A model generated the notes under the pieces. It was given only the letters and a program-made list of their open reading frames with translations, ran no database searches and was not told the origin of the DNA. The position numbers and the translations under genes are program-made. Below, piece by piece: positions 1-9,457 of a stretch of 47,791 nucleotides of DNA; within the stretch, counting starts at the first letter, position 1, and each line of letters begins with the position of its first letter. This DNA is from Afifellaceae bacterium (GTDB taxonomy: Bacteria; Pseudomonadota; Alphaproteobacteria; Rhizobiales; Afifellaceae): contig JANQKG010000008.1 of NCBI GenBank assembly GCA_028281235.1, positions 1 through 47,791 on the forward strand, written 5' to 3'.

Positions 1-14
1 CACGTTTTGGTCAG

Positions 15-119
15 CTAGAGCGTTTTCGCGTAAGGTTGAATCACTCCAACGCTCTATCTCTTTGTTGGAGCAAGATCTTATCCGAAAAGTGGTGTCCACT
101 TTTCGGGATCGTGCTCTAG
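15..119. repeat. MITE-like palindromic repeat, family A, copy 1
   Basis: About 105 bp bounded by inverted ends CTAGAGC (15-21) and GCTCTAG (113-119). Inside is a conserved right half with AAGATCTTATCCGAAAAG and CCACTTTTCGGGATC, which pair with each other. The same ends and core recur near 36.5, 39.6 and 43.7 kb. No ORF of its own. It lies just beyond the 3' end of the AraC-type regulator gene. Family A looks like a non-autonomous mobile or REP-type element; that is inference. Confidence 0.8.
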
Positions 120-151
120 GAACCGATCACATGAGCGGAGCGGCTGGCCCC

Positions 152-1183
152 TTATGCAAGCAGCTTCTCGCGGCCCTGCCGCTCCTGCTGCGGGGAGCGG
201 CCGTAGAGCTCACGATAGCACTTGGAGAAATGCGAGGCGGAGACAAAGCCGCACGCAACCGCGACCTCCACGATCGGCGCGTCGGATTGGATGAGAAGGT
301 GGCGGGCGCGGTCGAGCCGGATCTCCAGATAATAACGGGCCGGCGAGCGTCCCAGATTGCGGCGGAAGAGACGCTCGATCTGGCGGCGCGACAGCCCGGC
401 ATAGCGGGCGATTTCCACCAGCGACAAAGGCTCGGCAATGTTGGCTTCCATCAGCTCGATGATGAACAGAAGCTTGGTGTTCTGCAGGCCGAGCCGGGCG
501 CGCAGCGGCAGGCGCTGCCGGTCGGTGGGCGAGCGCATTCGGTCGGTCAGCGCCTGCTCGCAGACTTTCGTGACGATCTGCTCGTCGAGATGCTCGCCGA
601 TCAGATGCAGCATCATGTCAAGCGAGGCGGTGCCGCCGGCGCAGGTGTAGCAATTGCCGTCCGCCTCGAAGAGATCGGCATAGACCTCCGCCTCCGGGAA
701 GCGCTCCGAAAAGGCTGGCAGCGATTCCCAATGGATGGCGCAACGGCGGCCATCGAGCACGCCGGCATCGGCCAGCACCCAGGCGCCAGTATCCAAGGCG
801 CCAATGCCGAAATTCTGCCGGTCGAGCGACGCGATCCATTGATTGAGATTGCGGTCGCGAAAGCGTTCGATCCCCAGCGAACCGCAAATAAAGACGTGGT
901 CGGGCCGATCGCCGCCGCGCACGCGCTCACGCGCCTCCTTGAGCGACATGTCGGCGATGAATTGCATGCCGTTGGAGGCCCTCGCCGGCTCGCCGTCGAG
1001 CGAAACGAGCGACCAGCGATAGGCGCTTTGTCCTGCCATGCGATTGGCGATGCGCAGCGGCTCGACAGCCATGGCGAAGGCGATCATGGTGAAGTTCGGA
1101 ATGAGCACGAAGTAGAAGTGCCGCTCCCGAATGCTCTCAGGCTGCAACCCGGCCTCCGGCCTGTCTGATCTGCTTCCCGTCAT
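152..1183 (-). CDS. GlxA-type AraC family transcriptional regulator (DJ-1/PfpI-like domain plus AraC HTH)
   Basis: 343 aa. An N-terminal amidotransferase-like (DJ-1/PfpI) domain spans about residues 23-190 (begins FYFVLIPNFTMIAF). A C-terminal AraC helix-turn-helix domain spans about 225-330, with LVEIARYAGLSRRQIERLFR and a second HTH around VEVAVACGFVSASHFSK. This is the architecture of GlxA, ArgR and GbdR regulators. In pseudomonads GbdR controls glycine betaine and sarcosine catabolism. The gene is divergent from fhs and next to two sarcosine oxidase operons, so control of glycine betaine/dimethylglycine/sarcosine use is a reasonable inference, but the ligand cannot be read from sequence. 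The DJ-1 domain is expected to sense a ligand rather than catalyse. The ATG at 1183 is adopted; it precedes the start of homology by about 20 residues. Confidence 0.87.
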   Translation of the reverse strand: MTGSRSDRPEAGLQPESIRERHFYFVLIPNFTMIAFAMAVEPLRIANRMAGQSAYRWSLVSLDGEPARASNGMQFIADMSLKEARERVRGGDRPDHVFICGSLGIERFRDRNLNQWIASLDRQNFGIGALDTGAWVLADAGVLDGRRCAIHWESLPAFSERFPEAEVYADLFEADGNCYTCAGGTASLDMMLHLIGEHLDEQIVTKVCEQALTDRMRSPTDRQRLPLRARLGLQNTKLLFIIELMEANIAEPLSLVEIARYAGLSRRQIERLFRRNLGRSPARYYLEIRLDRARHLLIQSDAPIVEVAVACGFVSASHFSKCYRELYGRSPQQERQGREKLLA

Positions 1184-1302
1184 GTCGCAACCAGAGCACT
1201 TGCGTCAATTCCTTGGCTGTAATGCCTAAGGCGCAGTCTGGTATAGATTATTCCAGCACGTAAAGGCCGGTAGAGCGTGGTCCGGTGTGGGGGAGGGTGC
1301 GC
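1184..1302. promoter_or_regulatory. Divergent regulatory region between AraC-type regulator and fhs
   Basis: This 119-bp gap separates two head-to-head genes, so it must hold both promoters. A TATAGAT-like -10 candidate lies near 1242-1248 in the fhs direction, with no convincing -35. A GGGAGGG ribosome binding site at 1291-1297 sits about 5 bases before the fhs ATG at 1303. I could not define an operator for the regulator. Confidence 0.4.
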
Positions 1303-2985
1303 ATGACGGACAACGTGAAGAGCGATATCGAAATCGCCCGCGCCGCAAACAAGCAACCGATCTGGGATATTGCCGCCAAGCTCGGCATTCAGGCGGAGAG
1401 CCTGGAGCCCTACGGAAACGACAAGGCGAAGCTTTCCGCAGACGCCATCAGCGGATTGGCCGACCGACCGGACGGCAAGCTGATCCTTGTGACCGCGATC
1501 ACCCCGACCCCGGCCGGCGAAGGCAAGACCACCACGACGGTCGGCCTCAGCGATGGCCTGAACCGCATCGGCAAAAACGCCGTTGCCTGCCTGCGGGAGC
1601 CGTCGCTCGGCCCATGCTTCGGCATGAAGGGCGGGGCGGCGGGTGGCGGCTACGCCCAGGTCGTGCCGATGGAGGACATCAACCTCCATTTCACCGGCGA
1701 TTTCCACGCCATCACGGCGGCGCACAATCTGCTCGCCGCGATGATCGACAACCACATCTATTGGGGCAACGCGCTTGAGATCGACCCGCGCCGGGTGAGC
1801 TGGCGCCGCGTCATGGATATGAACGACCGGGCGCTTAGAGAGATCGTGTGCTCGCTCGGCGGCGTCGCCAACGGCTTTCCGCGCGAGGCAGGCTTCGACA
1901 TTACGGTCGCCTCGGAGATCATGGCGATCCTGTGCCTCGCCACGGACAAGGACGATTTGCAGCAGCGCATCGGCAACATCGTCGTGGCGCAGCGGCGCGA
2001 CCGATCGCCGGTGACGGCGCGCGACCTGAAGGCCGACGGCGCCATGACGGTGCTTCTGACGCGCGCGCTGCAGCCCAATTTGGTGCAGACGCTGGAGAAC
2101 AATCCGGCGTTCATTCATGGCGGGCCGTTCGCCAATATCGCGCATGGCTGCAACTCGGTGATGGCCACCAAGACAGCGCTGAAGCTCGCCGATTATGTGG
2201 TGACGGAGGCCGGCTTCGGCGCCGATCTGGGGGCGGAGAAGTTCTTCGACATCAAGTGCCGTGCGGCCGGTCTCAATCCGGCAGCGGCGGTGATCGTCGC
2301 CACCATTCGCGCGCTCAAGATGCATGGCGGCTTGGCGCGCGATGCGCTTGGCGATGAGAACGTGGAGGCAGTGACCAAGGGCTGCGCCAATCTCGGCCGC
2401 CACGTCGACAACGTGAAATCCTTCGGCGTGCCGGTGGTCGTGGCGATCAACCATTTCTCCGCCGATACCGACGCAGAGGTCGCCGCCGTGCAGGATTTTG
2501 CTCGCGACCACGGCGTGGAGGCAGTGCTCGCCCGGCATTGGGGGGAGGGCGGGGCCGGCACGGAGGATCTGGCGAAAAGTGTGGCGGCGCTGGCGGATTC
2601 AGGCGCTTCGCAGTTTGCACCGATCTATCCCGATGACATGCCGCTTTGGGAGAAGATCAATGCGGTGGTCACGCGCATCTATCGCGCCGACGAGGCGGTG
2701 GCCGACAAGACAATCCGCGACCAACTCAAGGTCTGGGACGAGGCGGGCTATTCAAAGCTGCCGGTCTGCATGGCGAAGACGCAATATTCCTTCTCCACCG
2801 ATCCGAACCTGAAAGGCGCGCCGTCGAACCATGTCGTACCGATCCGCGAGGTGCGGCTTTCCGCCGGTGCCGGCTTCGTTGTCGTGATCTGCGGGGAGAT
2901 CATGACCATGCCCGGCCTTCCGCGAACGCCTGCGGCGGAGGCGATCGGGCTGGACGAGGCAGGGCTCGTACAGGGGCTGTTCTGA
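1303..2985 (+). CDS. fhs: Formate--tetrahydrofolate ligase (formyl-THF synthetase)
   Basis: 560 aa, the usual length for the family. It joins formate to tetrahydrofolate with ATP, giving 10-formyl-THF in the cytoplasm, and also runs in reverse. The P-loop [11 protein letters not shown] is present with the lysine at residue 75, followed by the family block [20 protein letters not shown]. Near the C-terminus is [16 protein letters not shown], also typical. I place the start at the ATG at 1303 rather than the in-frame GTG at 1285, because GGGAGGG lies directly upstream and [12 protein letters not shown] matches how family members begin. Demethylation of dimethylglycine and sarcosine loads one-carbon units onto THF, and Fhs links this pool to formate. 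That explains its place next to the sox operons and an AraC-type regulator. Confidence 0.97.
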   Translation: MTDNVKSDIEIARAANKQPIWDIAAKLGIQAESLEPYGNDKAKLSADAISGLADRPDGKLILVTAITPTPAGEGKTTTTVGLSDGLNRIGKNAVACLREPSLGPCFGMKGGAAGGGYAQVVPMEDINLHFTGDFHAITAAHNLLAAMIDNHIYWGNALEIDPRRVSWRRVMDMNDRALREIVCSLGGVANGFPREAGFDITVASEIMAILCLATDKDDLQQRIGNIVVAQRRDRSPVTARDLKADGAMTVLLTRALQPNLVQTLENNPAFIHGGPFANIAHGCNSVMATKTALKLADYVVTEAGFGADLGAEKFFDIKCRAAGLNPAAAVIVATIRALKMHGGLARDALGDENVEAVTKGCANLGRHVDNVKSFGVPVVVAINHFSADTDAEVAAVQDFARDHGVEAVLARHWGEGGAGTEDLAKSVAALADSGASQFAPIYPDDMPLWEKINAVVTRIYRADEAVADKTIRDQLKVWDEAGYSKLPVCMAKTQYSFSTDPNLKGAPSNHVVPIREVRLSAGAGFVVVICGEIMTMPGLPRTPAAEAIGLDEAGLVQGLF

Positions 2986-3030
2986 GCGTCACCGGATTGC
3001 TGATCGGTGCCGCAGAGCCTCTCCTTTGTC

Positions 3031-3336
3031 ATCCCGGTTCGGCCGAAGGCCGAGACCGGGACCCATGACCATCATCGAGTCGGTTGAGCGTCGGCGTTCC
3101 ATCCGCCTGTCGGTGGCTATAGGTCCCGCACAGCGTCGCGTTCCGCGCCGCTCGCGGGATGACAAAGGAGAGAGAGTGCGGGTGGGCCTCCCCGCAAGGG
3201 GAGGTGTGGGCCGTGCCTTTCTTTGACGCCGTGCCCTCTCCGTCGTCATGCCCGGACTTGATCCGGGCATCCATTCCTGAACCACATTGCTTGGCGAAGC
3301 TCGGGCTCTATGGATTGCCGGGTCAAGCCCGGCAAT
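3031..3336. repeat. Cluster of short REP-like palindromes after fhs
   Basis: This stretch between fhs and ogt (gap 2986-3355) has no credible gene. It holds several hairpins: 3031-3062 (CCGGTTCGGCC / GGCCGAGACCGG), 3248-3270 (ATGCCCGGACTTGATCCGGGCAT), 3314-3336 (ATTGCCGGGTCAAGCCCGGCAAT), and a smaller CCTCCCC/GGGGAGG hairpin at 3187-3204. Those at 3248 and 3314 match the widespread GATCCGGGCAT-type REP units of alphaproteobacteria and also resemble 5789-5811. They may act as 3' mRNA stabilisers or terminators between the convergent fhs and ogt genes. Confidence 0.75.
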
Positions 3337-3355
3337 GACGACCGTGGGTTAGGGC

Positions 3356-3913
3356 TCACATCCCATCAAAAAGCGTCGGCGCGTCAGCCTCGCCCTTGGC
3401 ATGCACGCTCTCAATCGCCAGGAGCTTGCGCTTCGCCTCGATGCCGCCATGGGCGGAGAAGCCGCCGATCTTGCCGCCGGCCGCCAGCACGCGGTGGCAC
3501 GGCACCACGATTGGGAAGGGGTTGCGGCCCATGGCGACACCCACCTCGCGGGCAGCCTCGGGCTTGCCGATACGCGCGGCGATCTCGCCGTAGCTCAGCG
3601 TCGCGCCCGGCGGGATTGAGCGCGCTACATCATAGACCTCGCGGTTGAAGGCCGGTACGCGATCCATGTTGAGCGGGATCGATGCAAGGTCGCGCGCCTC
3701 GCCGGCGAGCAGCGCCTTGATGGCGTCGACCGCCACTTGCACGTCGGGCGGCGGCGTCTCTTCGCTGGATTGCGGGAAGCGCCGCGCCAGGCGGGCGCGG
3801 GCGGCATCCTGGCTTGCTTCCGGGAGTTGGACACCGACAAGTCCGGCATCGTCCCAGGCGATACCGCAAGGGCCGATAGCGGTGTCGAACAGCGCGAATC
3901 CGGTGGCGGACAT
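3356..3913 (-). CDS. ogt: Methylated-DNA--[protein]-cysteine S-methyltransferase
   Basis: 185 aa. This suicide repair protein transfers the alkyl group from O6-alkylguanine in DNA to its own cysteine. The active-site motif PCHRV is present with the acceptor at Cys139, preceded by the DNA-binding helix-turn-helix region (SYGEIAARIG, residues 107-116) and followed by GGKIGGFSAHGG. The N-terminal RNase H-like domain is short and divergent, as in many Ogt proteins. There is no Ada-type N-terminal zinc domain, so this is the stand-alone Ogt type. It is convergent with fhs across a repeat-filled gap and has no functional link to the sox genes that I can see. Confidence 0.93.
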   Translation of the reverse strand: MSATGFALFDTAIGPCGIAWDDAGLVGVQLPEASQDAARARLARRFPQSSEETPPPDVQVAVDAIKALLAGEARDLASIPLNMDRVPAFNREVYDVARSIPPGATLSYGEIAARIGKPEAAREVGVAMGRNPFPIVVPCHRVLAAGGKIGGFSAHGGIEAKRKLLAIESVHAKGEADAPTLFDGM

Positions 3914-4045
3914 GCTCTATTTCTAGCAGGTCCGGCGGCGCACGCCGCCCGATTCTTGCGTCCCAGGTGGGGGATGGAACATGGCTCGCGGCGAGCAGAT
4001 GGTAAGGCAGCGCGGCTATAGCGTAGCCGTCCGCCATGCTCCCCA

Positions 4046-4175
4046 CCTCTCCCCGCCGGGGAGAGGTCGACGCTCGCCGGCAGGCGGGCGGCGGGTGAGG
4101 GGGCCAACGCTGCGATCTCCCCCTCACCCGGTTTGTCGCTCCGCTCCAAACCACCCTCTCCCCGGAGGGGAGAGG
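4046..4175. repeat. CTCTCCCC/GGGGAGAG palindromic repeat, family B, copy 1
   Basis: Two end hairpins, CCTCTCCCCGCCGGGGAGAGG (4046-4066) and CCTCTCCCCGGAGGGGAGAGG (4155-4175), flank inner blocks GGGTGAGGG and CCCCTCACCC that can pair with each other. The whole unit folds as a long cruciform-like structure. Copies at 5615, 6269 and 22740 share this plan. It fills most of the 392-bp gap between ogt and soxB, which otherwise shows no gene. Confidence 0.82.
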
Positions 4176-4305
4176 AACGGGCCGTGCCGGAGGATATGCC
4201 GTGCTGTCAGACGATGCAGTTCAGTCAGAAAATTCCGGCCCCCTGCGACACGGCCCCGCCGCATCCGCGATTGCCCAGGGCGGCCGGCACCCCTAAAGGG
4301 GTGCG

Positions 4306-5556
4306 ATGCAGCGCTACGGCATCTTATCGCTGATCCGCGAGGGGCTCCGCGGCCATACCGGCTGGGAGCCGGCGTGGCGCTTTCCGGAGCCGAAGCCGCG
4401 CTACGACGCAGTCATCATCGGCGGCGGCGGGCACGGCCTGGCGACCGCCTATTACCTCGCCAAGGAGCACGGGCTCACCGACATCGCGGTGATCGAGAAG
4501 GGCTGGATCGGCGGCGGCAATGCCGGCCGCAACACCACGATCATCCGCTCCAACTATCTCTACGACGAGAGCGCGGCGATCTACGACCACGCGCTGCAGC
4601 TTTGGAAGACCCTCGGCCGCGAGCTCGATTTCAACATCATGATGAGCCATCGCGGCGTGTTGAACCTGGCGCATGATGAAGGCGAGCTGCGGCAGCTCAA
4701 GCGCCGCGTGGAGGCCAACCGACTGAACGGCGTCGATGCGGAATGGCTGGAGCCGGAGGACGTGAAGGCGTTTTGCCCGCCGATCTCGATTTCGCCGACG
4801 CTGCGCTATCCGGTGCTCGGCGCCACGCTGCAACGCTCCGGCGGCACCAACCGGCATGACGCGGTGGTCTGGGGCTATGCGCGCGCCGCCGATGCGCTCG
4901 GCGTCGACATCATCCAGCAATGCGAGGTGACGAATATCCTCAGCGAAGGCGGAGCGGTGACCGGCATCGAGACGACGAAGGGCACGATCGCCACGCCGAA
5001 GGTCGCGAGCGTGACGGCCGGGCACACCAGCGTCATCGCCGCCATGCTCGGGCTGAAGCTGCCGATTGAAAGCCATCCTTTGCAGGCCATGGTGTCGGAG
5101 CCGATCAAGCCCGTCATGCCTTGTGTGGTGATGTCGAGCGCGGTTCATGTCTATGTCAGCCAGTCGGACAAGGGCGAGCTGGTGATCGGTGCGGGCATCG
5201 ATCCGCATCTTTCCTATACGCAGCGCGGCTCGTTCGACATCGTGGAGCATCAGATGGCGGCGATGGTGGAGCTTCTGCCGTTCACCTCGCGGCTGCGCTT
5301 CATGCGGCAATGGGGCGGCATCGTCGATGTGTGCCCGGATGCGAGCCCGGTCATCTCCAAGACGCGGATCAAGGGTTTTTATGTGAATGGCGGGTGGGGC
5401 ACCGGGGGCTGGAAGGCGACGCCGGGCTCCGGTCATGTGTTTGCCGATCTCATCGCCAATGACGAGCCGAACGCCATTGCCGCGCCGTTTGCGCTGGAGC
5501 GGTTCGTCTCCGGCGCGCTCGTTGCCGAGCACGGCGCCGCGGCCGTGGCGCATTGA
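4306..5556 (+). CDS. soxB: Sarcosine oxidase beta subunit (operon 1)
   Basis: 416 aa. This is the flavin-bearing oxidase subunit of heterotetrameric sarcosine oxidase, which oxidises sarcosine (N-methylglycine) to glycine and passes the methyl carbon as methylene to THF in the alpha subunit. A DAO-type Rossmann motif begins at residue 35 ([20 protein letters not shown]). [19 protein letters not shown] follows, as in other SoxB proteins. The [11 protein letters not shown] block contains His184, at the position where the family binds FMN covalently. The C-terminal [16 protein letters not shown] matches the family. It is first in a soxB-D-A-G operon. The ATG at 4306 lies just after a family B repeat region and has only a weak ribosome binding site. 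A second copy is encoded at 15918-17177. Confidence 0.96.
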   Translation: MQRYGILSLIREGLRGHTGWEPAWRFPEPKPRYDAVIIGGGGHGLATAYYLAKEHGLTDIAVIEKGWIGGGNAGRNTTIIRSNYLYDESAAIYDHALQLWKTLGRELDFNIMMSHRGVLNLAHDEGELRQLKRRVEANRLNGVDAEWLEPEDVKAFCPPISISPTLRYPVLGATLQRSGGTNRHDAVVWGYARAADALGVDIIQQCEVTNILSEGGAVTGIETTKGTIATPKVASVTAGHTSVIAAMLGLKLPIESHPLQAMVSEPIKPVMPCVVMSSAVHVYVSQSDKGELVIGAGIDPHLSYTQRGSFDIVEHQMAAMVELLPFTSRLRFMRQWGGIVDVCPDASPVISKTRIKGFYVNGGWGTGGWKATPGSGHVFADLIANDEPNAIAAPFALERFVSGALVAEHGAAAVAH

Positions 5557-5614
5557 GGGGAAGATGGCGGTACCTTCAATTTTTCGTCCTGGGGAGCTTC
5601 CGGCACGGCCTGCT

Positions 5615-5736
5615 CCTCTCCCCTTTGGGGAGAGGGTGGTTTGGAGCGGAGCGACAAGCCGGGTGAGGGGGCATGCGCTGAGGGTTTCCCCCTCTCCCGG
5701 CCGCTGCGCGGCCGACCTCTCCCCGGAGGGGCGAGG
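5615..5736. repeat. CTCTCCCC/GGGGAGAG palindromic repeat, family B, copy 2
   Basis: End hairpins CCTCTCCCCTTTGGGGAGAGG and CCTCTCCCCGGAGGGGCGAGG surround GGTGAGGGGG and CCCCCTCTCC. The segment GGTTTGGAGCGGAGCGACAA (5638-5657) is also present, reverse-complemented, in copy 1 (near 4130-4154), so the two copies lie in opposite orientation. It sits inside the sox operon between soxB and soxD, together with a REP-like hairpin at 5789-5811. Confidence 0.8.
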
Positions 5737-5788
5737 AGGGGAGCATGCTGGCCGGCCAGGCCCTGTGTCTTCCTCCACTGCGGAATGG

Positions 5789-5811
5789 ATCGCCGGATCA
5801 CGTCCGGCGAT
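5789..5811. repeat. REP-like palindrome between soxB and soxD
   Basis: ATCGCCGGA-TCACG-TCCGGCGAT forms a 9-bp-stem hairpin with a 5-base loop. It is related to the units at 3248 and 3314. It lies 36 bases upstream of the soxD start, inside what should be a single transcript. Confidence 0.65.
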
Positions 5812-5847
5812 GACGACATCAATTGTGGCCAGTGGGAGCGGAGCAAC

Positions 5848-6231
5848 ATGTTTCTGATCCGCTGTCCCTGGTGTGGCGAGCGCGACGTCTCCGACTTCTC
5901 CTACGGCGGCGAGGCGCATATTGCCCGGCCCGCGGATTCCGACGCCATGAGCGACTCCGCATGGGCGGATTACGTGTTCCTGCGCACCAATCCGAAAGGC
6001 GTGCATGCGGAGCGCTGGAATCACCAGGCCGGTTGCCGCCGTTGGTTCAACATGCTGCGCAACACCGCCACGGACGACATCCTTGCCGTCTATAAGATGG
6101 GCGAGACGCCGCCGCAGGTTTCCGCCAACCTTCCGGCCACGCCAAGCGGCGAGGCGGCGATCGGCTCCGGCAATGATGCGGCCAAGGTCATGACGACCGA
6201 AGAGGGGCGGGGCGAGGGAGGCGGCAAATGA
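5848..6231 (+). CDS. soxD: Sarcosine oxidase delta subunit (operon 1)
   Basis: 127 aa. This small zinc-binding structural subunit of heterotetrameric sarcosine oxidase has ligand candidates at Cys6, Cys9, His59 and Cys63, the spacing typical of SoxD (CPWC near the start, then HxxxC). The sequence MFLIRCPWCGERDVSDFSYG is characteristic. I place the start at the ATG at 5848. The same frame is open further upstream, but that part is translated repeat DNA. The C-terminal 30 or so residues (from about 97) go beyond the second copy of SoxD (95 aa), have no family resemblance I can see and may be unstructured. It follows soxB and precedes soxA, with repeats in both gaps. Confidence 0.94.
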   Translation: MFLIRCPWCGERDVSDFSYGGEAHIARPADSDAMSDSAWADYVFLRTNPKGVHAERWNHQAGCRRWFNMLRNTATDDILAVYKMGETPPQVSANLPATPSGEAAIGSGNDAAKVMTTEEGRGEGGGK

Positions 6232-6268
6232 GGGAAGCCGTGCCAGGAACGGGCGTCGCGGCAGTGAA

Positions 6269-6411
6269 CCCTCTCCCCCTTGTGGGGAGAGGGTCGCCGG
6301 GCCAGAGCGCAGCGAAGGACCGGCTGGGTGAGGGGTTTTCCAGGTTGCGCACGGACACGACCCCTCCCCCGGCTGCTTCGCAGCCACCCCCTCCCCACAA
6401 GGGGGAGGGGG
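6269..6411. repeat. CTCTCCCC/GGGGAGAG palindromic repeat, family B, copy 3, overlapping the soxA ribosome binding site
   Basis: The unit starts with CCCTCTCCCCCTTGTGGGG and ends with CCCTCCCCACAAGGGGGAGG. Its last arm, GGGGGAGGGGG (6401-6411), lies 7 bases before the soxA ATG at 6419 and is the only Shine-Dalgarno-like sequence there. Soxa translation therefore appears to use a site supplied by the repeat. When the repeat folds, this site pairs with the opposite arm. Confidence 0.8.
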
Positions 6412-6418
6412 AAAGCGC

Positions 6419-9400
6419 ATGAGCAAGGTCCAGCCCTATCGCCTGCCAAAGGGTGGACGCATCGATCGCGGCCGCACGATTTCGTTCAGCTTCGGCGGTT
6501 GGACATTTCACGGGCATCCGGGCGACACGCTTGCCTCAGCGCTGCTCGCCAACGGCCAGCACATGGTGGCGCGGTCGTTCAAATATCATCGGCCGCGCGG
6601 CATTCTCGGCGCCGGCAGTGAGGACCCGGCGGCGCTGGTGCAGATCGGCGACGATGCCGCCCGCACCGATCCCAATACGCGCGCCAGCGAGCAGGAGATC
6701 TACGACGGCCTGATCGCCCGCGCGCAGAATTGCTGGCCGACCCTCACCTATGACATCGGCGCGATGAACGATCTCATCGCGCCTTTCGTGCCGGCGGGCT
6801 TCTACTACAAGACCTTCAAAGGGCCGCTCGGCAACTGGATGTGGTTTGAGCCGTTCATCCGCGCGGCGGCGGGTCTCGGGCATGCGCCGTCGGGGCCTGA
6901 TCCCGACCGCTACGAAGCTTTGAACCGGCATTGTGATGTGCTGGTCGTTGGCGGCGGGCCGGCCGGGCTGATGGCAGCGCTTGCCGCCGGGCGCGCCGGC
7001 GCGCGCGTCATCTTGGTGGAGGAGACCGCCGAGCTGGGCGGCGCCTTGCTGGCCCGCGACCCGGAGGTGCTTCGTCTGAACGACGCGGCGCCGGTGGACT
7101 GGATCGCCGGCGTGCGCGCGGAGCTGGAGGCGCGTGATGAGGTGACGATCCTCACACGCACGACGGCCTTCGGCTATTATTCGCACAATTTCGTGGGCCT
7201 CTGGGAGCGGGTGACGGACCACCTGCCGGAGGCAGAGCGGCCACGGCGGCTTCCACGACAGAGACTATGGCGCGTGCGCGCCAAGGAAGTGGTGCTTGCG
7301 ACGGGCGCGGTGGAGCGTCCGCTGGTGTTCCACCAGAACGACCGGCCCGGCATCATGCTGGCCGGGGCGGTGCGCACCTACATGCACCGCTATGGCGTGC
7401 TGCCCGGCAAACGGATTGTCGTTGCGACCAACAACGATTCCGGCTGGGATGCGGCGCTCGATATGGCGCGAGCCGGCGGCGAGGTCGTTGCTGTGATCGA
7501 TCTTCGCGCCGACATCTCTTCGCGGCATCTGGCCGAGGCGTCGCAGGCGGGGATCGCCATCCACGCCAACGCCACCATCGTCGGCACGGAGGGGCGGCAC
7601 CGAATCCGCGCCGTGTCGGTGAGGGCGCTGAGCGGCGCTGCCGCGAACGGCCGCCCGGTGATGATGGAGTGTGACCTGCTCGCAATCGCCGGGGGCTGGA
7701 TGCCGAACGTCGCGCTCTTCTCACAATCGCGCGGCAAGCTTCGCTACGACGATGCGATCGAGGCGTTTCGGCCCGGTCGCTCGTGGCAGAACGAGCGCTC
7801 AGCCGGCGCGGCGAACGGCGCCTTCGCCATGGCCGATTGCTTCTCAGAAGGCGTGCGCGCCGGCGCCCAGGCCGCGACCGCGGCCGGCTTCGACGCCTCG
7901 CCGCCGCCGGCGCCGCGCATTGTCGGCGGTCAGGCCGGGCAGGGGCGCATCCGCGTTGTGCCGGAGCTTCCAAGTCACGTCGCGCCACATCGGAAACGCG
8001 CCTTCATCGACCTGCAGGACGATGTCACGACCAAGGACCTACGGCTCGCCGTCAAGGAGGGCTACCGCTCGGTGGAGCACGCCAAGCGATACACCACGGC
8101 CGGCATGGGCACGGACCAGGGCAAGGTCGCAAATCTGAACGCCTTCGGACTCCTTGCTTCGGTGCGCGGCGAAAGCGTGCCGGCGATCGGCACGACGACC
8201 TTTCGTCAGCCTTATAAGCCGGTGACGATCGGTGCGATTGCCGGGCAGCATGCCGGCGATCATTTTGCCCCGCGTCGCACGACTCCGATGCATGACTGGC
8301 ACAAGCGGCAGGGCGCGATCTTTGAGCCGGTCGGCGAATGGCTGCGGGCGCGCGCCTATCCCAAGTCCGGCGAGAGCTTTGAAGATGCCGTGCGGCGGGA
8401 ATCGAAAGCCGCGCGCACCGCGATCAGCGTGCTTGACGCCTCGACCCTCGGCAAGATCGATGTGCGGGGTCCCGACGCGCGCACTTTCCTCAACCGTGTC
8501 TACACCAACGCCTGGATGAAGCTTGCGCCGGGCCGTTGCCGCTATGGCCTGATGCTCGGCGAGGACGGCATGGTCGTCGACGATGGGGTCACGGCCTGCA
8601 TCGCCGACGATCACTTCCACATGACGACGACGACGGGCGGTGCGGCCGGCGTGCTGGCGACGCTGGAGGACTACCTTCAGACGGAGTGGCCGGAGCTGAA
8701 GGTCTATCTGACCACTGTGACAGAGCAATGGGCCGTGGCGGCCGTGTGCGGCCCGCAATCCGCTCGGCTGGTGAGCGAGCTTTGTGACGATTTCGACGCC
8801 GATCCGGCCGGCTTTGAGTTCATGACATGGCGCGACGCACATATTGGCGGCGTTCCGGTGCGGGTGTTCCGCATCTCGTTCACGGGCGAACTCTCCTACG
8901 AGATCAACATCCCCGCGACCTATGGGCTGTGGCTGTGGGAGCAGGTGTTGGAGAAGGGTGCTCTGCACGGCATCACGCCTTACGGCACGGAGGCCATGCA
9001 TCTCCTGCGCGCCGAGAAGGGCTTCATCATTGTCGGGCAGGAGACCGACGGCACGGTGACACCGGACGATCTCGGCCTTGGCGGGATGGTCAAGAAATCC
9101 GCCGACTTCATCGGGCGGCGTTCGCTCAGCCGGTCCGATACGGCGCGGGCTGATCGCAAGCAGCTTGTGGGGCTCCTTACCGACGATCCGAACATTGTCC
9201 TGATGGAGGGTGCGCATGTGATCGAGAATGCGGCGGAGAGCGCGCCGCCCGTGCCGATGCTCGGCCATGTCACGTCGAGCTATTTCAGCCCTAACCTCGA
9301 TCGCTCTATCGCCATGGCGCTGGTGAAGAGCGGGCGCAGCCGCATGGGCGACAAGCTCTTTGTGTCGCGCCGCGACGGCGCGCCGATCCCCGTAACGGTG

Positions 9401-9457
9401 AGCGGGACGGACTTCCTCGCAGCAAAGGACGGCGCGATGGAGGCAAAAGATGGCTGA
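6419..9457 (+). CDS. soxA: Sarcosine oxidase alpha subunit (operon 1)
   Basis: 1012 aa, the usual size. The N-terminal region (about 15-100) has a 2Fe-2S-ferredoxin-like fold without cluster cysteines (ARSFKYHRPRGI). A NAD-type Rossmann domain starts at residue 172 (CDVLVVGGGPAGLMAALAAG). The C-terminal third (from about 624, MHDWHKRQGAIFEPVG) is a GcvT/aminomethyltransferase-like domain that binds THF and captures the methyl carbon as 5,10-methylene-THF. STLGKIDVRGPDA (about 674) and the GELSYEINI block fit GcvT. Translation probably starts at the ATG at 6419, using an SD in the preceding repeat. The 3' end overlaps soxG by 8 bases, suggesting translational coupling. A divergent second alpha subunit is encoded at 12265-15255. 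Confidence 0.97.
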   Translation: MSKVQPYRLPKGGRIDRGRTISFSFGGWTFHGHPGDTLASALLANGQHMVARSFKYHRPRGILGAGSEDPAALVQIGDDAARTDPNTRASEQEIYDGLIARAQNCWPTLTYDIGAMNDLIAPFVPAGFYYKTFKGPLGNWMWFEPFIRAAAGLGHAPSGPDPDRYEALNRHCDVLVVGGGPAGLMAALAAGRAGARVILVEETAELGGALLARDPEVLRLNDAAPVDWIAGVRAELEARDEVTILTRTTAFGYYSHNFVGLWERVTDHLPEAERPRRLPRQRLWRVRAKEVVLATGAVERPLVFHQNDRPGIMLAGAVRTYMHRYGVLPGKRIVVATNNDSGWDAALDMARAGGEVVAVIDLRADISSRHLAEASQAGIAIHANATIVGTEGRHRIRAVSVRALSGAAANGRPVMMECDLLAIAGGWMPNVALFSQSRGKLRYDDAIEAFRPGRSWQNERSAGAANGAFAMADCFSEGVRAGAQAATAAGFDASPPPAPRIVGGQAGQGRIRVVPELPSHVAPHRKRAFIDLQDDVTTKDLRLAVKEGYRSVEHAKRYTTAGMGTDQGKVANLNAFGLLASVRGESVPAIGTTTFRQPYKPVTIGAIAGQHAGDHFAPRRTTPMHDWHKRQGAIFEPVGEWLRARAYPKSGESFEDAVRRESKAARTAISVLDASTLGKIDVRGPDARTFLNRVYTNAWMKLAPGRCRYGLMLGEDGMVVDDGVTACIADDHFHMTTTTGGAAGVLATLEDYLQTEWPELKVYLTTVTEQWAVAAVCGPQSARLVSELCDDFDADPAGFEFMTWRDAHIGGVPVRVFRISFTGELSYEINIPATYGLWLWEQVLEKGALHGITPYGTEAMHLLRAEKGFIIVGQETDGTVTPDDLGLGGMVKKSADFIGRRSLSRSDTARADRKQLVGLLTDDPNIVLMEGAHVIENAAESAPPVPMLGHVTSSYFSPNLDRSIAMALVKSGRSRMGDKLFVSRRDGAPIPVTVSGTDFLAAKDGAMEAKDG

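Noticed and set aside
1180-2538. Long open frame on the minus strand opposite fhs (about 450 codons)
   Set aside because: It is the antisense shadow of a GC-rich gene; the plus-strand frame encodes a complete Fhs with all motifs, and the shadow has an arginine/histidine-rich, motif-free translation.
5641-5847. N-terminal extension of SoxD
   Set aside because: The extra residues are translated from repeat DNA; the family start and zinc motif begin at the ATG at 5848.
4324-6426. 700-codon open frame on the minus strand across soxB and soxD
   Set aside because: Antisense to two well-supported genes and running through translated repeats; no recognisable domain.
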